From the NCBI GenBank assembly GCA_947652605.1, contig OX393576.1:48894966-48958965 (forward strand): DNA of 64,000 nucleotides. Reading direction: 5' to 3'. The stretch comes from Elmis aenea. Its lineage: Eukaryota > Arthropoda > Insecta > Coleoptera > Elmidae. Position numbers and translations under genes: made by a program. Positions 1-12,585 of this stretch are shown piece after piece (the stretch's first letter is position 1; each line of letters starts with the position of its first letter). The notes beneath the pieces were generated by a model that saw nothing but the letters and a program-made list of their open reading frames with translations, made no database searches and was not told the DNA's origin.

Positions 1-424
1 CAAGTAGGAGAGCAGCTAAAATGTACTTCACAAGTTATAACAAAACATTTGAAAATGTAGAATTTATTTTTTCTCCAATAACTTTTTTGCCTTAATCATT
101 AGATCAATTTAATTTGTACTTTCGGAAAGTACTTTTTTATGAAGAACTTAACTAATATTTTAGATTTTGTTATCATTTTCCATTTCTGAAATACCCCCTT
201 ATTTAATTTTTTTTCTATGGCCCCACATATTGGCTTTGGAAAGATAAATGTGCTTTTTTTTCTCTTTCTTATGAGATATTACTATATCTATTTAAATAAT
301 AGCTCATTATTTTATTTTACTTATCACTTATCAAGCTATTAAAAAAAAAAACATAAACAACCAATTAAATGTCAAATGACAGTATCATTTTCCTGCGGTA
401 GTTTTGGAAGTGGTCTATCTTTTA

Positions 425-1319
425 TACAGGGTGTTTCTTAAATATTGCGAAAAAATTCGGGAGATGATTCCATATCGAAAATTAAGGGGGTCTTTCATGT
501 AATTTTTTTTTCCTTAGACGTCTCCTTTCGGAGTTACAACCCCCTAAAAGGGAACGGTAAAATTAGGTTTTATTTTATTTCTCAAATTTGGAGAAATGTG
601 GGAGAACAATATTTTGTAGATGTTTTTTACTTTTTAAAAGGTTTCCCAAAGTATTAATTTTAATCATCTCCCACCTTCACAGGGAGCTGAAAAGTGCGAC
701 CCCTGTTGTTTTTTTATCAGAACTTTTTGTTGGATAAAAATTAGCAATTAAATTTTTTGAGAGCTTGCTTTATTTAGATTTTTTGTTTGTTAGTTTTTCT
801 CGTAAAACCTACCTGTTTTGAGGGGAAAAAAGGTAATAAACATGAATCATCAAATAATATTCCAACATAAAATTATTCATTTTGAAGGTTACCATGGTTT
901 GTTTATGTTCATACTGGGTAGAATTGACGGGTGTAATTTTTTTTTCGTTTACGCGGCGACAACGCTAAAACGCCCGTCAACTCTACCCAATATGAACATA
1001 AACAAACCATGGTAACCACCAAAATTTAAACTGCAAAATTTCAACGCAACAAAATGTTCTGTTTAAAAAAAAAACAATAGGTGGGAGATGATTAAAAATA
1101 TTGCTATGGGAAACCTTTTAATAAGTATAAAACATCTACCAAATATCATTCTCCTACATTAATCCAAATTTGAAAAATAAAATAAAAACCTAATTTTACC
1201 GCCCACCTTTAGGGGGTGTAACTCCGAAAGGAGACGTCTAAGGAAAAAAAATTACAGGAAAAACCCCCTTAATTTTCGATATTTAAGATATTTTTGCAAT
1301 ATTTAAGAAACACTTTGTA
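425..1319. mobile_element. Non-autonomous DNA element with ~250-bp inverted arms
   Basis: The left arm (425-675) and right arm (1080-1319) are inverted copies. Both begin with a TACA(G/A)(G/A)GTGTTTCTTAA-type end and share a block around CTCCTTTCGGAGTTACA and an arm end near ATCATCTCCCACC. No transposase is visible. A right-arm copy of the same family lies at 31873-32127, so this is a dispersed family. TA flanks both ends but is too short to prove a target duplication. The middle holds a separate hairpin. The superfamily is not recognised. Confidence 0.7.
887..1017. repeat. Hairpin with ~50-bp arms nested in the 425-1319 element
   Basis: The sequence starts GGTTACCATGGTTTGTTTAT and ends with its near-perfect inverse complement. 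The arms run to about 937 and from about 970, around a ~35-base loop that contains GCGGCGACAACGC. It is probably a small MITE inserted in the centre of the larger element. A transcript would form a long double-stranded stem. No target duplication is clear. Confidence 0.75.
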
Positions 1320-1929
1320 TAAAAAAGATTTTTCGTACATAATAAAATAGATAATTTTTAACTAAACTCATTTATAATACAGTTGAAACCAACCCTTAAA
1401 CTAATTTTGACATCTATGTTTATTAAAATCATTTTGACAGATCACAAAAATTTACATTTAAACTTTATACTAAAACTAATTACATTTCCAAAGTTTTTAT
1501 GTCACTATAAACGATGTGATATTAAGCTTATGGTTTAATGTCTTCTATTACATAAATAACATGAAAAGTGCAGCTTAAGAGAGAAAATAAAAATGGTGTA
1601 TTTCAAATTTAATAGGAAAGTTTTGCATTCTTTATGTACGAGTACGTACTGTATTTTAAAACAAACATATGCTGCAAGAATTGGCTCCAATTCAAGCAGT
1701 TGTTCTACCTGCATAGGCAGCAAAAGTACATAACATGTAGCATATGCGCCTGTTGCATATAAATAAGAAACTACTTTATGAAATTCTCTTAAAATTAAAT
1801 TTGTTAAATTAATAAAGCAGTTTGTGGAGCGCGTTAAATATAATTTATAGGTTATGAACAAATTTTAATATTTTATGTAACTGCATCCATCAAAGCGATG
1901 AATAAAACTATAAGCAAGTAGACTAAGTA
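1320..1929. other. No gene recognised
   Basis: AT-rich sequence. A 108-codon minus-strand frame (1535-1861) has no recognisable domain and is probably chance. Confidence 0.5.
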
Positions 1930-2945
1930 CTTAGATCATATAAACTCAGGGCTTAAAACCGAAAAAAAATTTTGGTTAACGGTTAACCGAAATCGAGAAC
2001 TTTATTTTTATAACGGTTTTTGTTGAAAAACCGGTTTTATTCGTAAAAAACCGGTTTAGTGTAAAAAACCGGTTAAATTAACCGGTTTTTAAAATTATTT
2101 AGAACAGGAATGCAAAGTATGAAATGATATTATTAATTTATAATTTTATAATATATGTACAATCAAGCGTTCAGTAATGACTTCTGGTAAACTAATCGCA
2201 TTTAACACAGATTTTGTATTTTTCATCGTAATTTTTATTATTTTGGTTAAAGGTTACCGTTCTTTTTGCCTTTAAAAATAACGGTTTCGGTTTCGGTTAA
2301 AAATCACTTTTTCTGACAAAAAATAAAGGTTAAACCGGTTTAAAAAATCGGTTTCATGCCCTGTATAAACTACATGGATAACACAACACCATAGGAATAT
2401 AGTTAAGACAATGTTGCCGACATATACAACGTGCCTTTTTAAACCTATCTCTTTCTATATTATGTGGGCCCAATATACGCTATCTTTGTTTTGGGCCCGG
2501 GCCCGCTTTCATCGTAGCGCAACCGTGATAATAACTGTAACGTACTTCCTACCTAGCCTATTCTAGCGAGTAACGCGTGAGTGACATTTAGAATTCTTTG
2601 CTATTAAAATCGTCATTTAATTGAATCAATTGATTCTAATAAGCGGCGTTTGCTGTACTTCAATAAAACTTACTAAGTCTGATCTAATGTTATTGTATCC
2701 TCCTATATTTGACACGAAAACATCCGAGTACATTGCATCTACTAGTAGTTCAAATAAACGCGTTAGTTCAAATATCGCGCGTAACCATAGTAACGCACAC
2801 GATTTGCTCGGTGGACCCGGAAAGCGAGATAGAAATATACTTTCATATGTGTTAGAAGGAGATGCAGTATAATTATACGTCTTGGATATGTGTACAACAT
2901 AGTTGCATTGTGGTAGTGTTATCCATGTAGTTTATATGATCTAAG
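1930..2945. mobile_element. Inverted-repeat element with 8-bp target duplication, split by a hAT MITE
   Basis: The element starts CTTAGATCATATAAACT and ends with the inverse complement of that sequence followed by ACATGGATAACAC. Perfect ACTAAGTA direct repeats flank it (1922-1929 and 2946-2953). The left inverted repeat is interrupted after 17 bases by the MITE at 1947-2363; skipping it restores a left repeat matching the right one for about 30 bases. The uninterrupted element would be about 590 bp. It contains GC-rich GGGCCC runs near 2467-2503 and no recognised protein. An 8-bp duplication suits several superfamilies, but the ends are not hAT-like (no CAG), so the class is open. Confidence 0.8.
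1947..2363. mobile_element. hAT-type MITE (CAGGGC termini), 417 bp
   Basis: Ends are CAGGGCTTAAAACCG and the inverse complement of CAGGGCATGAAACCG. The 8-bp target duplication TATAAACT is perfect (1939-1946 and 2364-2371). The interior is built of AACCGGTT-rich short repeats and does not code. It lies inside the left terminal repeat of the 1930-2945 element, so it is the younger insertion. Confidence 0.9.
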
Positions 2946-2953
2946 ACTAAGTA

Positions 2954-3452
2954 TCAGCAGAAGCACAAGTAACTATTGCTCAACCAATGGTTAAAAAGAT
3001 TAACCAGAGAAAAATTAAATTGACTAAATTTATTGTCACATAAAAATTATACCCCTAACCCTGGTGTTAAATTTACGGGTTAATTAACTCTTATTAAGTA
3101 GAAAACACCATTGTCGTTACTATGGAAACAATGTTTGACGCCCCTTTAGCTTTCAGTGAAGCTGCTTGATCCAGCTTAACTTCTAATACTTAAATAACTA
3201 TTTCGTAAAAGATTAATTAAATTGTCCAACACCAATTTAAAAATCTACATACCAGAAATGTAATGTTAACCAAAATGGATAATAACAGACATCATGTTAA
3301 TTGGCTTTTACTTATCGACTAATTTTCGATTAACAGGGGAAATTAGTGACTTTCACCAGTATTTTATTATGTTATATGCATAATGCTCTAATAATATTAT
3401 TGTTACCAAATTTTATTTTTTGTTTATTTTTGATGTAGGAAAAGTTGAACAA
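2954..3452. other. No gene recognised
   Basis: AT-rich sequence between two mobile elements; no coding frame or structured repeat seen. Confidence 0.5.
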
Positions 3453-3467
3453 ATATTTTAAGGTTGT

Positions 3468-3620
3468 GGCTATTTGCACCTACAGTAGGTACGAATAATT
3501 GGCTATTTGCACCTACAGTAGGTACGAATAATTGGCTATTTGCACCTACAGTAGGTACGAATAATTGGCTATTTGCACCTACGGTAGGTACGAATAATTG
3601 ACTATTTGCACCTACTGTAT
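3468..3620. repeat. Tandem 33-bp units, left Foldback arm
   Basis: Units start at 3468, 3501, 3534 and 3567, with a partial fifth at 3600. The core is GCACCTACAGTAGGTACG, itself an imperfect palindrome (CCTACNGTAGG). Units differ by one or two bases. Confidence 0.92.
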
Positions 3621-4977
3621 AGGATAGGTAAATAAGGCCTGGTACACCTCCTTTTTTCTATAGTTTTAATTGTACATAAATTAACTTTTTGACATATGAT
3701 ATGTGTAAATAACCGGAATATTGGAACATATGTACACTATTATCTCACTTTCGGTTACGCCGGAAATTGCCCTAACTTTGTTATTTCAAATGGAACACCC
3801 TATATATATTTACATTTTTAAAAAGAGGAGGCAATTATGAATTCAACTGCACTGGTTTGGTTACTTTTTTATTTTTATTTAGTCATAAGTCCTCTATACC
3901 GTGTAGAACTTTGGTTAATTTAAATAACTTAAATAATTTTTGAACAATAATTTATTTTTTTATTAAGTGAGCCGTGACCTGCATACATTGAATTTTATTT
4001 TGTCAACAAGTGTCCGACAAATGTTTTTGTAAATTTTAATTGCCATTTAGGTTACTTTAATCGGCTTTGAAGATTGCAAATCGGTTTTTTGACAAATGCA
4101 AATGCAGTTGTACATGAACTTATTTAAATAGAGTATTTCCTGACGAATTTAACAATACCAATAACATATTTGTGTTGGATTGCTGCTTCACAGACACAGA
4201 CACAGGACACTGTGCTTAAGTACAACAAAACAAATTATAGTTGTAACTAATATAGTTATTTAATAAAAACATTAGTGATAATTTGTTGCAATTATGAACA
4301 GTATACTACGATAAATAGAATATCTAAATAAGTTGGTAATTTATGCTTGTAAGAGACCGGCGTGGGTGTCATATGAACGCTGTGTTCACTTGTAAGCGTT
4401 TGTGCGTAAAAGTATTTAGAAGGTTGTAACCCATTACACATTTATGGCCTACATTTCATTTATCCTATGCATTTGAAAAACAGAAAACCATAACTAACCT
4501 TTAACCTGGACCCTTTATTATTGACCAAGCGAACGAGGATGAGGTTAAAGGTCGGTGAAAGTTGTTTTTAATTGTAATTTTTAATGGGTTGCAAAAACCT
4601 TTATGATGAAATTTACGCCCAAACGCTTACATGTGAACGTAGCGTTTAAACACGAGAACATAGCGTTAATACCTGACAGCCGCGCCGGTCTCTTACAAGC
4701 ATAAATTACCTTAAAATTAATCAAAATGATGCAGTTGTATTCAAAGTTGCCTCCTCTTTCCAAAAGTATAAAATATACAGGTTGTTCCATTTGAAATAAC
4801 AAAGTTAGGGTAATTTCCGACAAAACCGGAATTGAAATAATCGTGTACATGTGTTCATGAAACCCAGTATTTACACATATCATTCGTATAAAAGTTTATT
4901 TATGAAAAATTAAAACTAAAGTAAAAAAGGGGGTGTACCAGAACTCAGTTACAAGCGGTATATGCCTATACAGTAGA

Positions 4978-5122
4978 TGCAAATAGCCCATTATTCGTAT
5001 CTACCTACAGTAGGTGCAAATAGCCAATTATTCGTACCTACTGTAGGTGCAAATAGTCAATTATTCGTACCTACTGTAGGTTCAAATAGCCAATTATTCG
5101 TACCTACTGTAGGTGCAAATAG
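4978..5122. repeat. Tandem 33-bp units, right Foldback arm (inverted)
   Basis: Four units of the same 33-bp repeat in opposite orientation, with small differences such as GTTCAAATAG and GATGCAAATAG variants. They give a periodic PTVGANSQLFV translation that is a repeat artefact, not a gene. Confidence 0.92.
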
Positions 5123-5139
5123 CCACAACCATATTTTAA

Positions 5140-6687
5140 TCGTACTCTCTCCAGCCCGTGTATTATTTTTCTACCACTGTCGCCGTCTGATAAAAATAAT
5201 AGAAACATAACACTTTTTCCTGATTTTTTTAAATAAATTATGTCAGAAAGCAGAACATCGACGCATCAGTTACCTAATCATTAAAATTTTAAAACCTAAA
5301 TTGTCGAATTAATACTTTCTCTTCTCCTTTTTTTGTTGAAAATGTAACAACGCTATCAAAAGTGTTGTAATTAAGACCAGCTTGTCATTAGCAAAATGCT
5401 AAGTTAACCTTTCGATGCTTGTCAAATAAAAGGTTAAAAGCAAATAAATACAACGTTTTCACTTTTAAAAAACTCCTTAAATAATCATGCTGAAAATTCC
5501 TTTCACCTGTCAAATTTGCGTTTTTAACCAATCACTAATCTTAAATCTTTTAGAGACTACCAATAGGAGCAATATTACACGGTAATAATTTTACATTCCT
5601 CTGCCAGGAGTTGATCCTCCTCTCAAATTTGCGTTTTCGACCAATAACAAACTCAGATTTCCTTTAAACGGCCAATATGCATAATCATACACTGATAATT
5701 TACTTTTCGCAATTAACAGACTTTCATGCGTTTATTGGTCGTTTCTAAGAAATCTGAGTTTTTGAATGGTGGAAAATATAAATTTGGAGAGGGAATAAGG
5801 TATTTTGGTCTTGATAATTTTTTGACAGATGTCAGCGACCAATAACGTTACTTTAATATAGATTAAACCACGCCCCTGACACACCACTCTGACAGTACTT
5901 GTAAAATTTGACATAACAGATTATGTATGTACCTAAATACTATTTGGTTCATTAATTTTTATTAAAATATAATTCTTGAATTAAAAATTAGTTATAAATG
6001 ATCTATTAATAATAACAATCGCAGTAAGTAGTAGGTATACTTTAATTTATCTAAATTAAAACATTTTAATTTGACAGATAGGTTAGGTGGAGGAAATTTT
6101 CTGACAAAATATAAGTGATTTTTTCAGCTCAGCTTGCATTCGGGCATATTTACCAAAAATTATCAATAATTTTCAATGCACTTGTTATATTACTACTGAT
6201 AATTTCGTAATTGCGTTGGGAAAATTTGTTTCACTTGTTTAAACAAAGTACGAGTAATAGAACTTAAAAAATCTCGATTTTATTTAATTGCATTCTGAAG
6301 CAGCTGAATTTTGCGGCTTTAATATAATTATTGTACAAACGACTGCCGTAATATAAAGGTAAATGAAAAAATTGCTGCGATAATTTCAGTAGATAAAAAC
6401 CGTCGGTTTCCTTATATCTCGAATTTTGATTACCCTCACTTTCAGTTAGCGTTAATTTGTTATGCATCAAGCGAATACGGATGAACTCTTCCGTTTCATT
6501 TACGGGAATATTAGCTTCCGGGGATATTTTATAAAATAAAGCTCAGAAATGTGACAAATGAAATACCGTAGTGCGTTTGCTATCACCATGGCAAATAAAT
6601 GACATTGTAGCAATAAAAGCAACTGCTTGGTATGGGTATAAAATTCACAAAAGACAAAGTACAAACAATTTACAAAAGATGACTTTA
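5140..6687. other. No gene; short direct and inverted repeats
   Basis: TCAAATTTGCGTTTT followed by accaat occurs twice (about 5511 and 5619). A GACCAATAAC...CTCAGATTTC block at 5638-5665 is repeated inverted at about 5730-5765. This is probably a decayed MITE; limits are unclear. The rest is AT-rich. Confidence 0.4.
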
Positions 6688-6695
6688 GCTTAAAC

Positions 6696-6907
6696 CAGTG
6701 TTTCTAAACCTTTTTACTCTGAATAACCTTTTCAAAAATAACAGCTTACAGAGGAACCCAATGCATTGTTTTGTGGACCATATGTTTGTTTCCTTCTGGC
6801 CTGGTAAATAAATTCGGATGACATATGAACATTCGAAACAGCTCGGGGATCCCCTCAGAACGATTCAGGGATCCCCAGGGGCACGCGGAACTATTTGAGA
6901 AACACTG
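6696..6907. mobile_element. hAT-type MITE, 212 bp
   Basis: The termini are CAGTGTTTCTAAACC and the inverse complement of CAGTGTTTCTCAAAT. The flanking 8-mers GCTTAAAC (6688-6695) and ACTTAAAC (6908-6915) match at 7 of 8 positions and have central TA, the pattern (nnnTAnnn) described for Buster-type hAT elements. Non-coding. Confidence 0.8.
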
Positions 6908-6915
6908 ACTTAAAC

Positions 6916-8360
6916 AGGCTGGTAAAAATTAAGCGGCCCAACCGCCTGAAGAAGAGTAACGCGTATTTTATTAACTGCAAAGCTATCATAAAGACTAAAT
7001 TAGTTAATTTGCGAATTTTTCTTTTAATGAACTAGATTGTTTAAAGGCTAATTAAAATCAATTTAAACAAGTTACTAAATTACATGCTGATTAAAAACAC
7101 ACAACATATTTTAGATATCTGCAACTATTTTCAAAAAAATTGAAAAGTTATAAACAGTTTTCTTTTGGTTTTTCGACGGTACCTTACTTTTTCATTTTTT
7201 AGAACATTTTCATTCGGTACACACTTCTTCCCAGCAATTTCTTAGTTCTATATTATTAATCTGATCAATATTTTCCTAATGTATGGTTTTGTTTTTCAAT
7301 ACTTTTCATTGAATTTTTTGTCAGTGCCGTATTCGATTTTCGCAAATATTATATTGACCAACGAAATAACGCGGTTTGCTGATTTTTGACCAATGTAATT
7401 CTGTTTAAAGCACTTTTTATTGAGTTTATATTTTTAAACCAAATTATAAAATGACAAGCATTCAAACTCTCCATGGAAATCATTTTTTAAAGCATTGTTT
7501 GTCGTCAATTTAATTGCACAAACGCTTCAGAAAATTCCACTCGATTTCGTTTAAAAGAATGATCAGTGAAATTGAAAATTTTCATGGAATCTCAAAACAT
7601 GTCACCTCTTGTGGTATTAACCTTGAACACAAGGAGAACATTTAATTGGACTTAATTGTGTGTAGACTTTTTAAGTACATTTTATTTAATTAAAAAACTA
7701 CTATACCAGATTGCTTTTTGTGCAATACATAATTACAAAACATATTTTTAATGTTTCAAAATATCGCTACCACGTTCCGTAAACTATAGAACATATATCC
7801 GTGTAAAATTAAAAATAATACGTATCATTCAATTTTTCTTTTAATTCAACTAATAGCAATTTAACAGCTTTGCGTTGTTCAAAGAAAAGTAGCGAGTTCA
7901 CAGCTTAGGAAACAGATCAAGGATGTGATACAATTTGAGAGAGAATCATAGGAAAAGCTGAATAGATAACAGATTTTTTAATCAAACGTAATAAGACTAA
8001 TTTAATTACATCGAAACTTCACAAGCAGAATCTTATAGTATGTTCCAACATTAAAGCATAAAAATCGAATTTTATCAAGTCACAAGGAATACCGTTGCGA
8101 TTTCATTTCTCAAAAAATATTTTAATCATTTGTATGACAAATCATATAGCAATGATCTTTTTATGTTCTATTATTTTATTTACAGAATTTATTTAATTTT
8201 TTTTTTGTGGTTTCCACAAATAATTTGTCTTTCTTTTTTCATTTTTCTTCGCGCTCCCTTTAAGGTTTAGAAACGCTAGTAAAGTTCATAACAATAATAA
8301 AATTGATTTGGTTGCCAATTTATTTATTGCTTATAAGTGAATCCACAAGACTAAGTATCT
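6916..8360. other. No gene recognised
   Basis: Very AT-rich sequence with no open frame of note and no repeat structure that I could define. Confidence 0.5.
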
Positions 8361-9533
8361 ACCTAACTATTAGTAATTAAATACACGAAACGGTGAATAA
8401 GCCATGTCATTTTGCTCTTGTAAAATGGAAATGCTATAATTCAAAAAATAAATGACAAGGTTAGTGAAACGAACAGTCAGCTTTTTCGATTTCCACGGCA
8501 TCCTATTTGCTTTAATAATGATTAGAAGAAAAAATGTCGAATATCTCGAAAAGTATGGGTTTTGGGTATAGGACATACTTAACAAAAACTGAAGCTCTCT
8601 TAAAGACGAATTCGATGACATGAGAAAATACAGGGGTTTGCATTTGAAAAAATTGAGTTACGAGCTTTTGAAAATCATGGAAGTCGCCACGTATTTATGA
8701 ACACCCTATATGCGTGATCCAAATTTTTTCGTATCGAGCTAATAGAGCAATGTTTTCTGCATGTCCTTACCAAATTACAACTCTGTGCTTCGAAAAATGA
8801 CTTCGGGAGAATTTTTTAAATAAAGACTTAAAACCTTGAATAAATCAGAAAATTATTTTTTTTTTACAACGCCGTATAAAAACCTGTAGTAGTTTATATT
8901 GATGCAAAGCTAAAATTAAGGCGGTTAAAAATATTAAATCAAAAATTGGGTGTTGTATTTGAAATATAAAAGTTGCTATTAGTTCCAGAAAGGTGACTCA
9001 CCTTGTATATTTTAAATATTTTTATTGTGTGTTTAGAAAAAAACTGTATAAAATAGCATTTGAATCAACTTCAAATCTCAAGCCGTTTAGCCACAATCGA
9101 CCGATCCCGCACTAATGACAACCTGTATATAATTAATTAAACATCACCATTTAGCACTGATTTTTTTTAAAATTCTTAATCATTATATTTAATTTTTCAT
9201 TTTGACAAAAATTCACCAATGAATTAAATTATACCTTGAAAAATTTTGAAAATTATTTTTTTAGTGACAAGGCCGTATAAAAACCTGTACTATTTTATAT
9301 CGATGTAAAGCTAAAATGAAGGCGGTCAAGAATTTTAAATAAAAAATGGGGTGTTGTATTTAAAATATAAAACTTGCTATTGGTTCCAGAGAGGTGACTC
9401 ACCCTGTATATTTAAAAATATTTTTATCGTGTTCGGAAGAAAAAAAACTGTATGAAATACCGTTTGAATCAGCTTTCTATCTCAAACCGTTTAACCACAA
9501 TTGACCGATCCGCCACTAATGACTCACCCTGTA
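8361..9533. mobile_element. Truncated copy of the non-autonomous hAT core plus a second partial unit
   Basis: 8361-9229 matches the core and part of the right end of the elements at 14727 and 40609, but both hAT termini are missing. It is followed by a second, more diverged copy of the sub-unit that begins at GAAAATTATTTTT and ends CACTAATGAC...CCTGTAT (first copy about 8833-9128, second about 9234-9533). The result is a tandem pair of ~300-bp units ending in a CACCCTGTAT-type sequence. Confidence 0.75.
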
Positions 9534-10400
9534 TCAGATCAATATTATTTTATACTTTTGCCAAATTCCACTCTGTATTGCAGAGAATGCATTTTGTGGA
9601 ATAGGTACCGAATTATAGACTTTACCGTTAACTTATACAAAGATATAGAAACACTTGAAACTTACAACTCCTTTTAAACCTAGTTAGTTTTTTCAAGATT
9701 TAAAAACTTGTAAATAAGAACATAAATCGTTTTTCATGTTAAGTTTAATTACTTTTTAGAAGCACGCACAAAAAACAAAATTTCCTGCGTTAAAGTTGAT
9801 TGATGGCAATGAAAATGAAATTTAATAAAATATTTCTATTGCAACACTCTAATAGAAAAAAAAAATCATTAAGACGAGGCAATGTATCTATGATATAAGA
9901 ATTTTATGGTTTGTAAATATAGAAAGATTTACTGTAACTGTTAATTGTAATTACAATAAATGATTTGCATTTATTTGATACTATTTGTATTTAAATGACA
10001 TTTTTTTGATATATACAATATTGGTGTAGTGCACACATTGCGCATAGCAGTAAATCAATACCGAATATAACAATATAAAACCATGAAATTGCTATATTCA
10101 AAATATGTTGGCGGCGAATGTGTAAATATTGCATAAATTACATTAAATAATGCAGTGAAACCGTGGAAATTGACTGAATAAATTAATGCACGTAGGTGTT
10201 AAGAATTTAGTTGTACAATTATACATGCATAAAGCTGATTAAAAACAAAACTTTGCATTTCACTACATAACAAAAAATATCTTGGTATAAACATTTGTTG
10301 TTGCTTAATTTAATTTATTTGAAACACTAATATTACCTATATTAAAACGAATAAATAATAACATTAAAATTGCAAAACTGAAGTTAAGATCTATTTACAC
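9534..10400. other. No gene recognised
   Basis: AT-rich sequence without a supported feature. Confidence 0.5.
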
Positions 10401-10600
10401 ACGGCCGGCCCAATAATAAGCGGGGCCTGGTACAAAAAGGCCATGCGGGGCCCACCGTGGAGCAATTATCCCAAAAAATATTTAAAAAATGCGTTACATA
10501 GGTATAGCAATATTATTTAATTAAAGTTTTTCATTTAAAAAACCAATACGCAAAATTATATTGTGTACCTAGTTACACTTGAATAATTTATATTTAACAG
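10401..10600 (-). mobile_element. 3' end relic of a hAT element
   Basis: CACGGCCGGCCCAATAATAA and the following ~200 bp are homologous to the inverse complement of the right end of the hAT relic at 49092-50152, including a shared AATACGCAAAA...TATATTGTGTA block. The insertion therefore lies in reverse orientation and only its 3' end is recognisable. Confidence 0.7.
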
Positions 10601-12585
10601 AAAAACGTCCATACTATATTATTGCATATCTATATAAAATAATTATAACATAAGGATAAGGTCTGAAATTTTTATACAATGGAAAGGAATAATTATATTC
10701 ATTTATTTTCTGGTATAATTATTTTGGTTTTAATATAGTTTAATTTAATAGATAAACTACAAACTGGCATTTTTTTTATGGAAACAATAGTTGGCTATGA
10801 CCTTATAAAAGTTCATGTTTTCCTCTTCAATAATATATTGTTTAATGTATTTAGTTTGTTATCAAAGTAAATTTTATCAGCAAAAACATTGGTGAACTGT
10901 TTTGATTTAATGCTGACATGCTGACAACGGCTGTTTTGTTTGCCGTCTGCAAATATTTAGTTTTTTGTGGCTTATACTAATGCCTCACTTATAATTTTTT
11001 TAGCTTATAAACTGAAGGTAACTACTAAACTTTATTTATATTGAACAAAGCAAATTTTAGCGAAACAGAATGTGAAACAAACAAAAACAGCTTTAATGAA
11101 CCGCTATTAGGTTCGCGAATTATTCACTCATTACTTGAATAATTTAATAACTAGCGCTATATATTAAAAGTTAATAGCAAAATATAAATTATAAGCGCTA
11201 ATATAGCTTTCGCACAAATTTTATCTGCTTAACGAAGCCGACAATGCTGTGTAAGGCGTAATACCTTTGATCGATTAATTTGCTAAAATTCAGTTAAAAA
11301 TATGTTTCATGGCTTTGAAGTCCAAGTGTAACAATTTTCTAAAAAAATAAAAAAAGCGTAGTATTTAATTTATTGATTAAATTTAATTATTTAATTACAA
11401 CTGGTACAAGCAGCACTTATTCGATATACCGTAGATTTAATTAAGTATATTCGAGAAAATTTTTGGATCATAGATTTTCTACGTATTAAAACTTTAAAAT
11501 TCGGTAATAGTCGTGTTATACAAATATTTAAAAACTAAGGTAAAAATCCGCACAGCAATTCAGATTTACACCGTAAACTTTAACACAACAATCTAACGCT
11601 GTAGTTGCATAATTAAAAAGGCCATACTACAATGGAAAACAGTAACGAAGTTGACGATACTACATACATTTAGGTGAGAATTTTTGAGGTCTTCTATTTC
11701 TGTTTATTACGAGCTTTTGGCATCTGACATCCACGATGCTTTAATTTTTTTTTACTAGGCCTCTTAATGTTTAATGATTTGAAAACCGCATCAATTTTAT
11801 AATTAAAAAAAAAAACTCGTTTCGTTTAGGTTCAATGGAGTAAACTAAAGATGTCTATTTAACATATTAAAAATACATGAAGTTGAGAAATAGATTTAGA
11901 TATGTAAAAAAATATTTCATGTCTTGCTTTTTAAAGCTTTAAGCTACATTTACAAAAACGGATGGTATCTAAGCAGAAGAAACTGAAGCAGAACAAAATG
12001 GTTTGGGTATTTTATAACTACTCTGTATGGTAAAAGAGCAAACTTAGTGAAATTTAAATAGCAACGAGAGACGTATCTACTCTGATATATATTTAAAATA
12101 AAACTGTTGGATCAAATTAAGAAAAAACAAATGAATGTTGTTTCGAGGTCTGATGATGCCACAATCCGAAAATAATATCTACTATTAGACGGTTTGCACA
12201 ATTATAAAAGGTAGACTAATAATATTGGTGATTTCAAATCTCAAATATTTATTACTTTTGTATGATACCGACAAACGGACAAAGTGTACAATGCCGGCAC
12301 TGTAGAGAATGCCCAGCCATTCCGAGAAAAATTTAACCAAGTCTAAAAAAATAACGATTTTTTATACATTACCTGGTTGTTATATGAAATATCTAAGCTA
12401 ATTATTAAATTTCAAACGTTAGTTGGGCAATTTTATTACTAAAGAAATTTAATATCGATAAAAAAAAATTAAATTAAAATAAATAGTTTATTAATAAGAG
12501 TCTTCTGGTAATTACTCAATTCATTGCAATGATTAAACAAAACAGCTTTAAAAATCACTTAATCTGACCTTTCATTACTGAACAA
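10601..12585. other. No gene recognised
   Basis: AT-rich. A CTGATGA...GAAA string near 12150-12172 recalls a hammerhead core but lacks a pairing stem. Otherwise nothing supported. Confidence 0.45.

Larger units (their letters stand above)
3462..5130. mobile_element. Foldback-type element with tandem sub-repeats in its inverted arms
   Basis: The ends are GGTTGTGGCTATTTGCACCT and its inverse complement. The 9-bp target duplication ATATTTTAA is perfect (3453-3461 and 5131-5139). Each arm begins with tandem 33-bp units (3468-3620 and 4978-5122), continues through a shared block (to ~3854 on the left, from ~4740 on the right), and then a second shared block (4331-4435 versus 4583-4715) around a short centre. 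The left arm carries about 475 bp (3855-4330) absent from the right. Long arms made of short direct repeats and a 9-bp duplication are the hallmarks of Foldback/MULE-related elements. No transposase is present. The reading frames inside merely translate the repeats. Confidence 0.88.

Noticed and set aside
1535..1861. 108-codon minus-strand frame
   Set aside because: Hydrophobic and low in complexity, with no motif and no splice context; probably chance in AT-rich DNA.
2621..2872. 83-codon frame in the 1930-2945 element
   Set aside because: It starts at a non-ATG codon, has no recognisable domain, and lies in a short inverted-repeat element too small to be autonomous.
4977..5210. Periodic 77-codon frame (PTVGANSQLFV repeats)
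   Set aside because: Translation of the 33-bp DNA repeat in the Foldback arm; the opposite arm gives different peptides.
12150..12172. CTGATGA...GAAA, possible hammerhead
   Set aside because: The intervening TGCCACAATCC cannot form a stem II.
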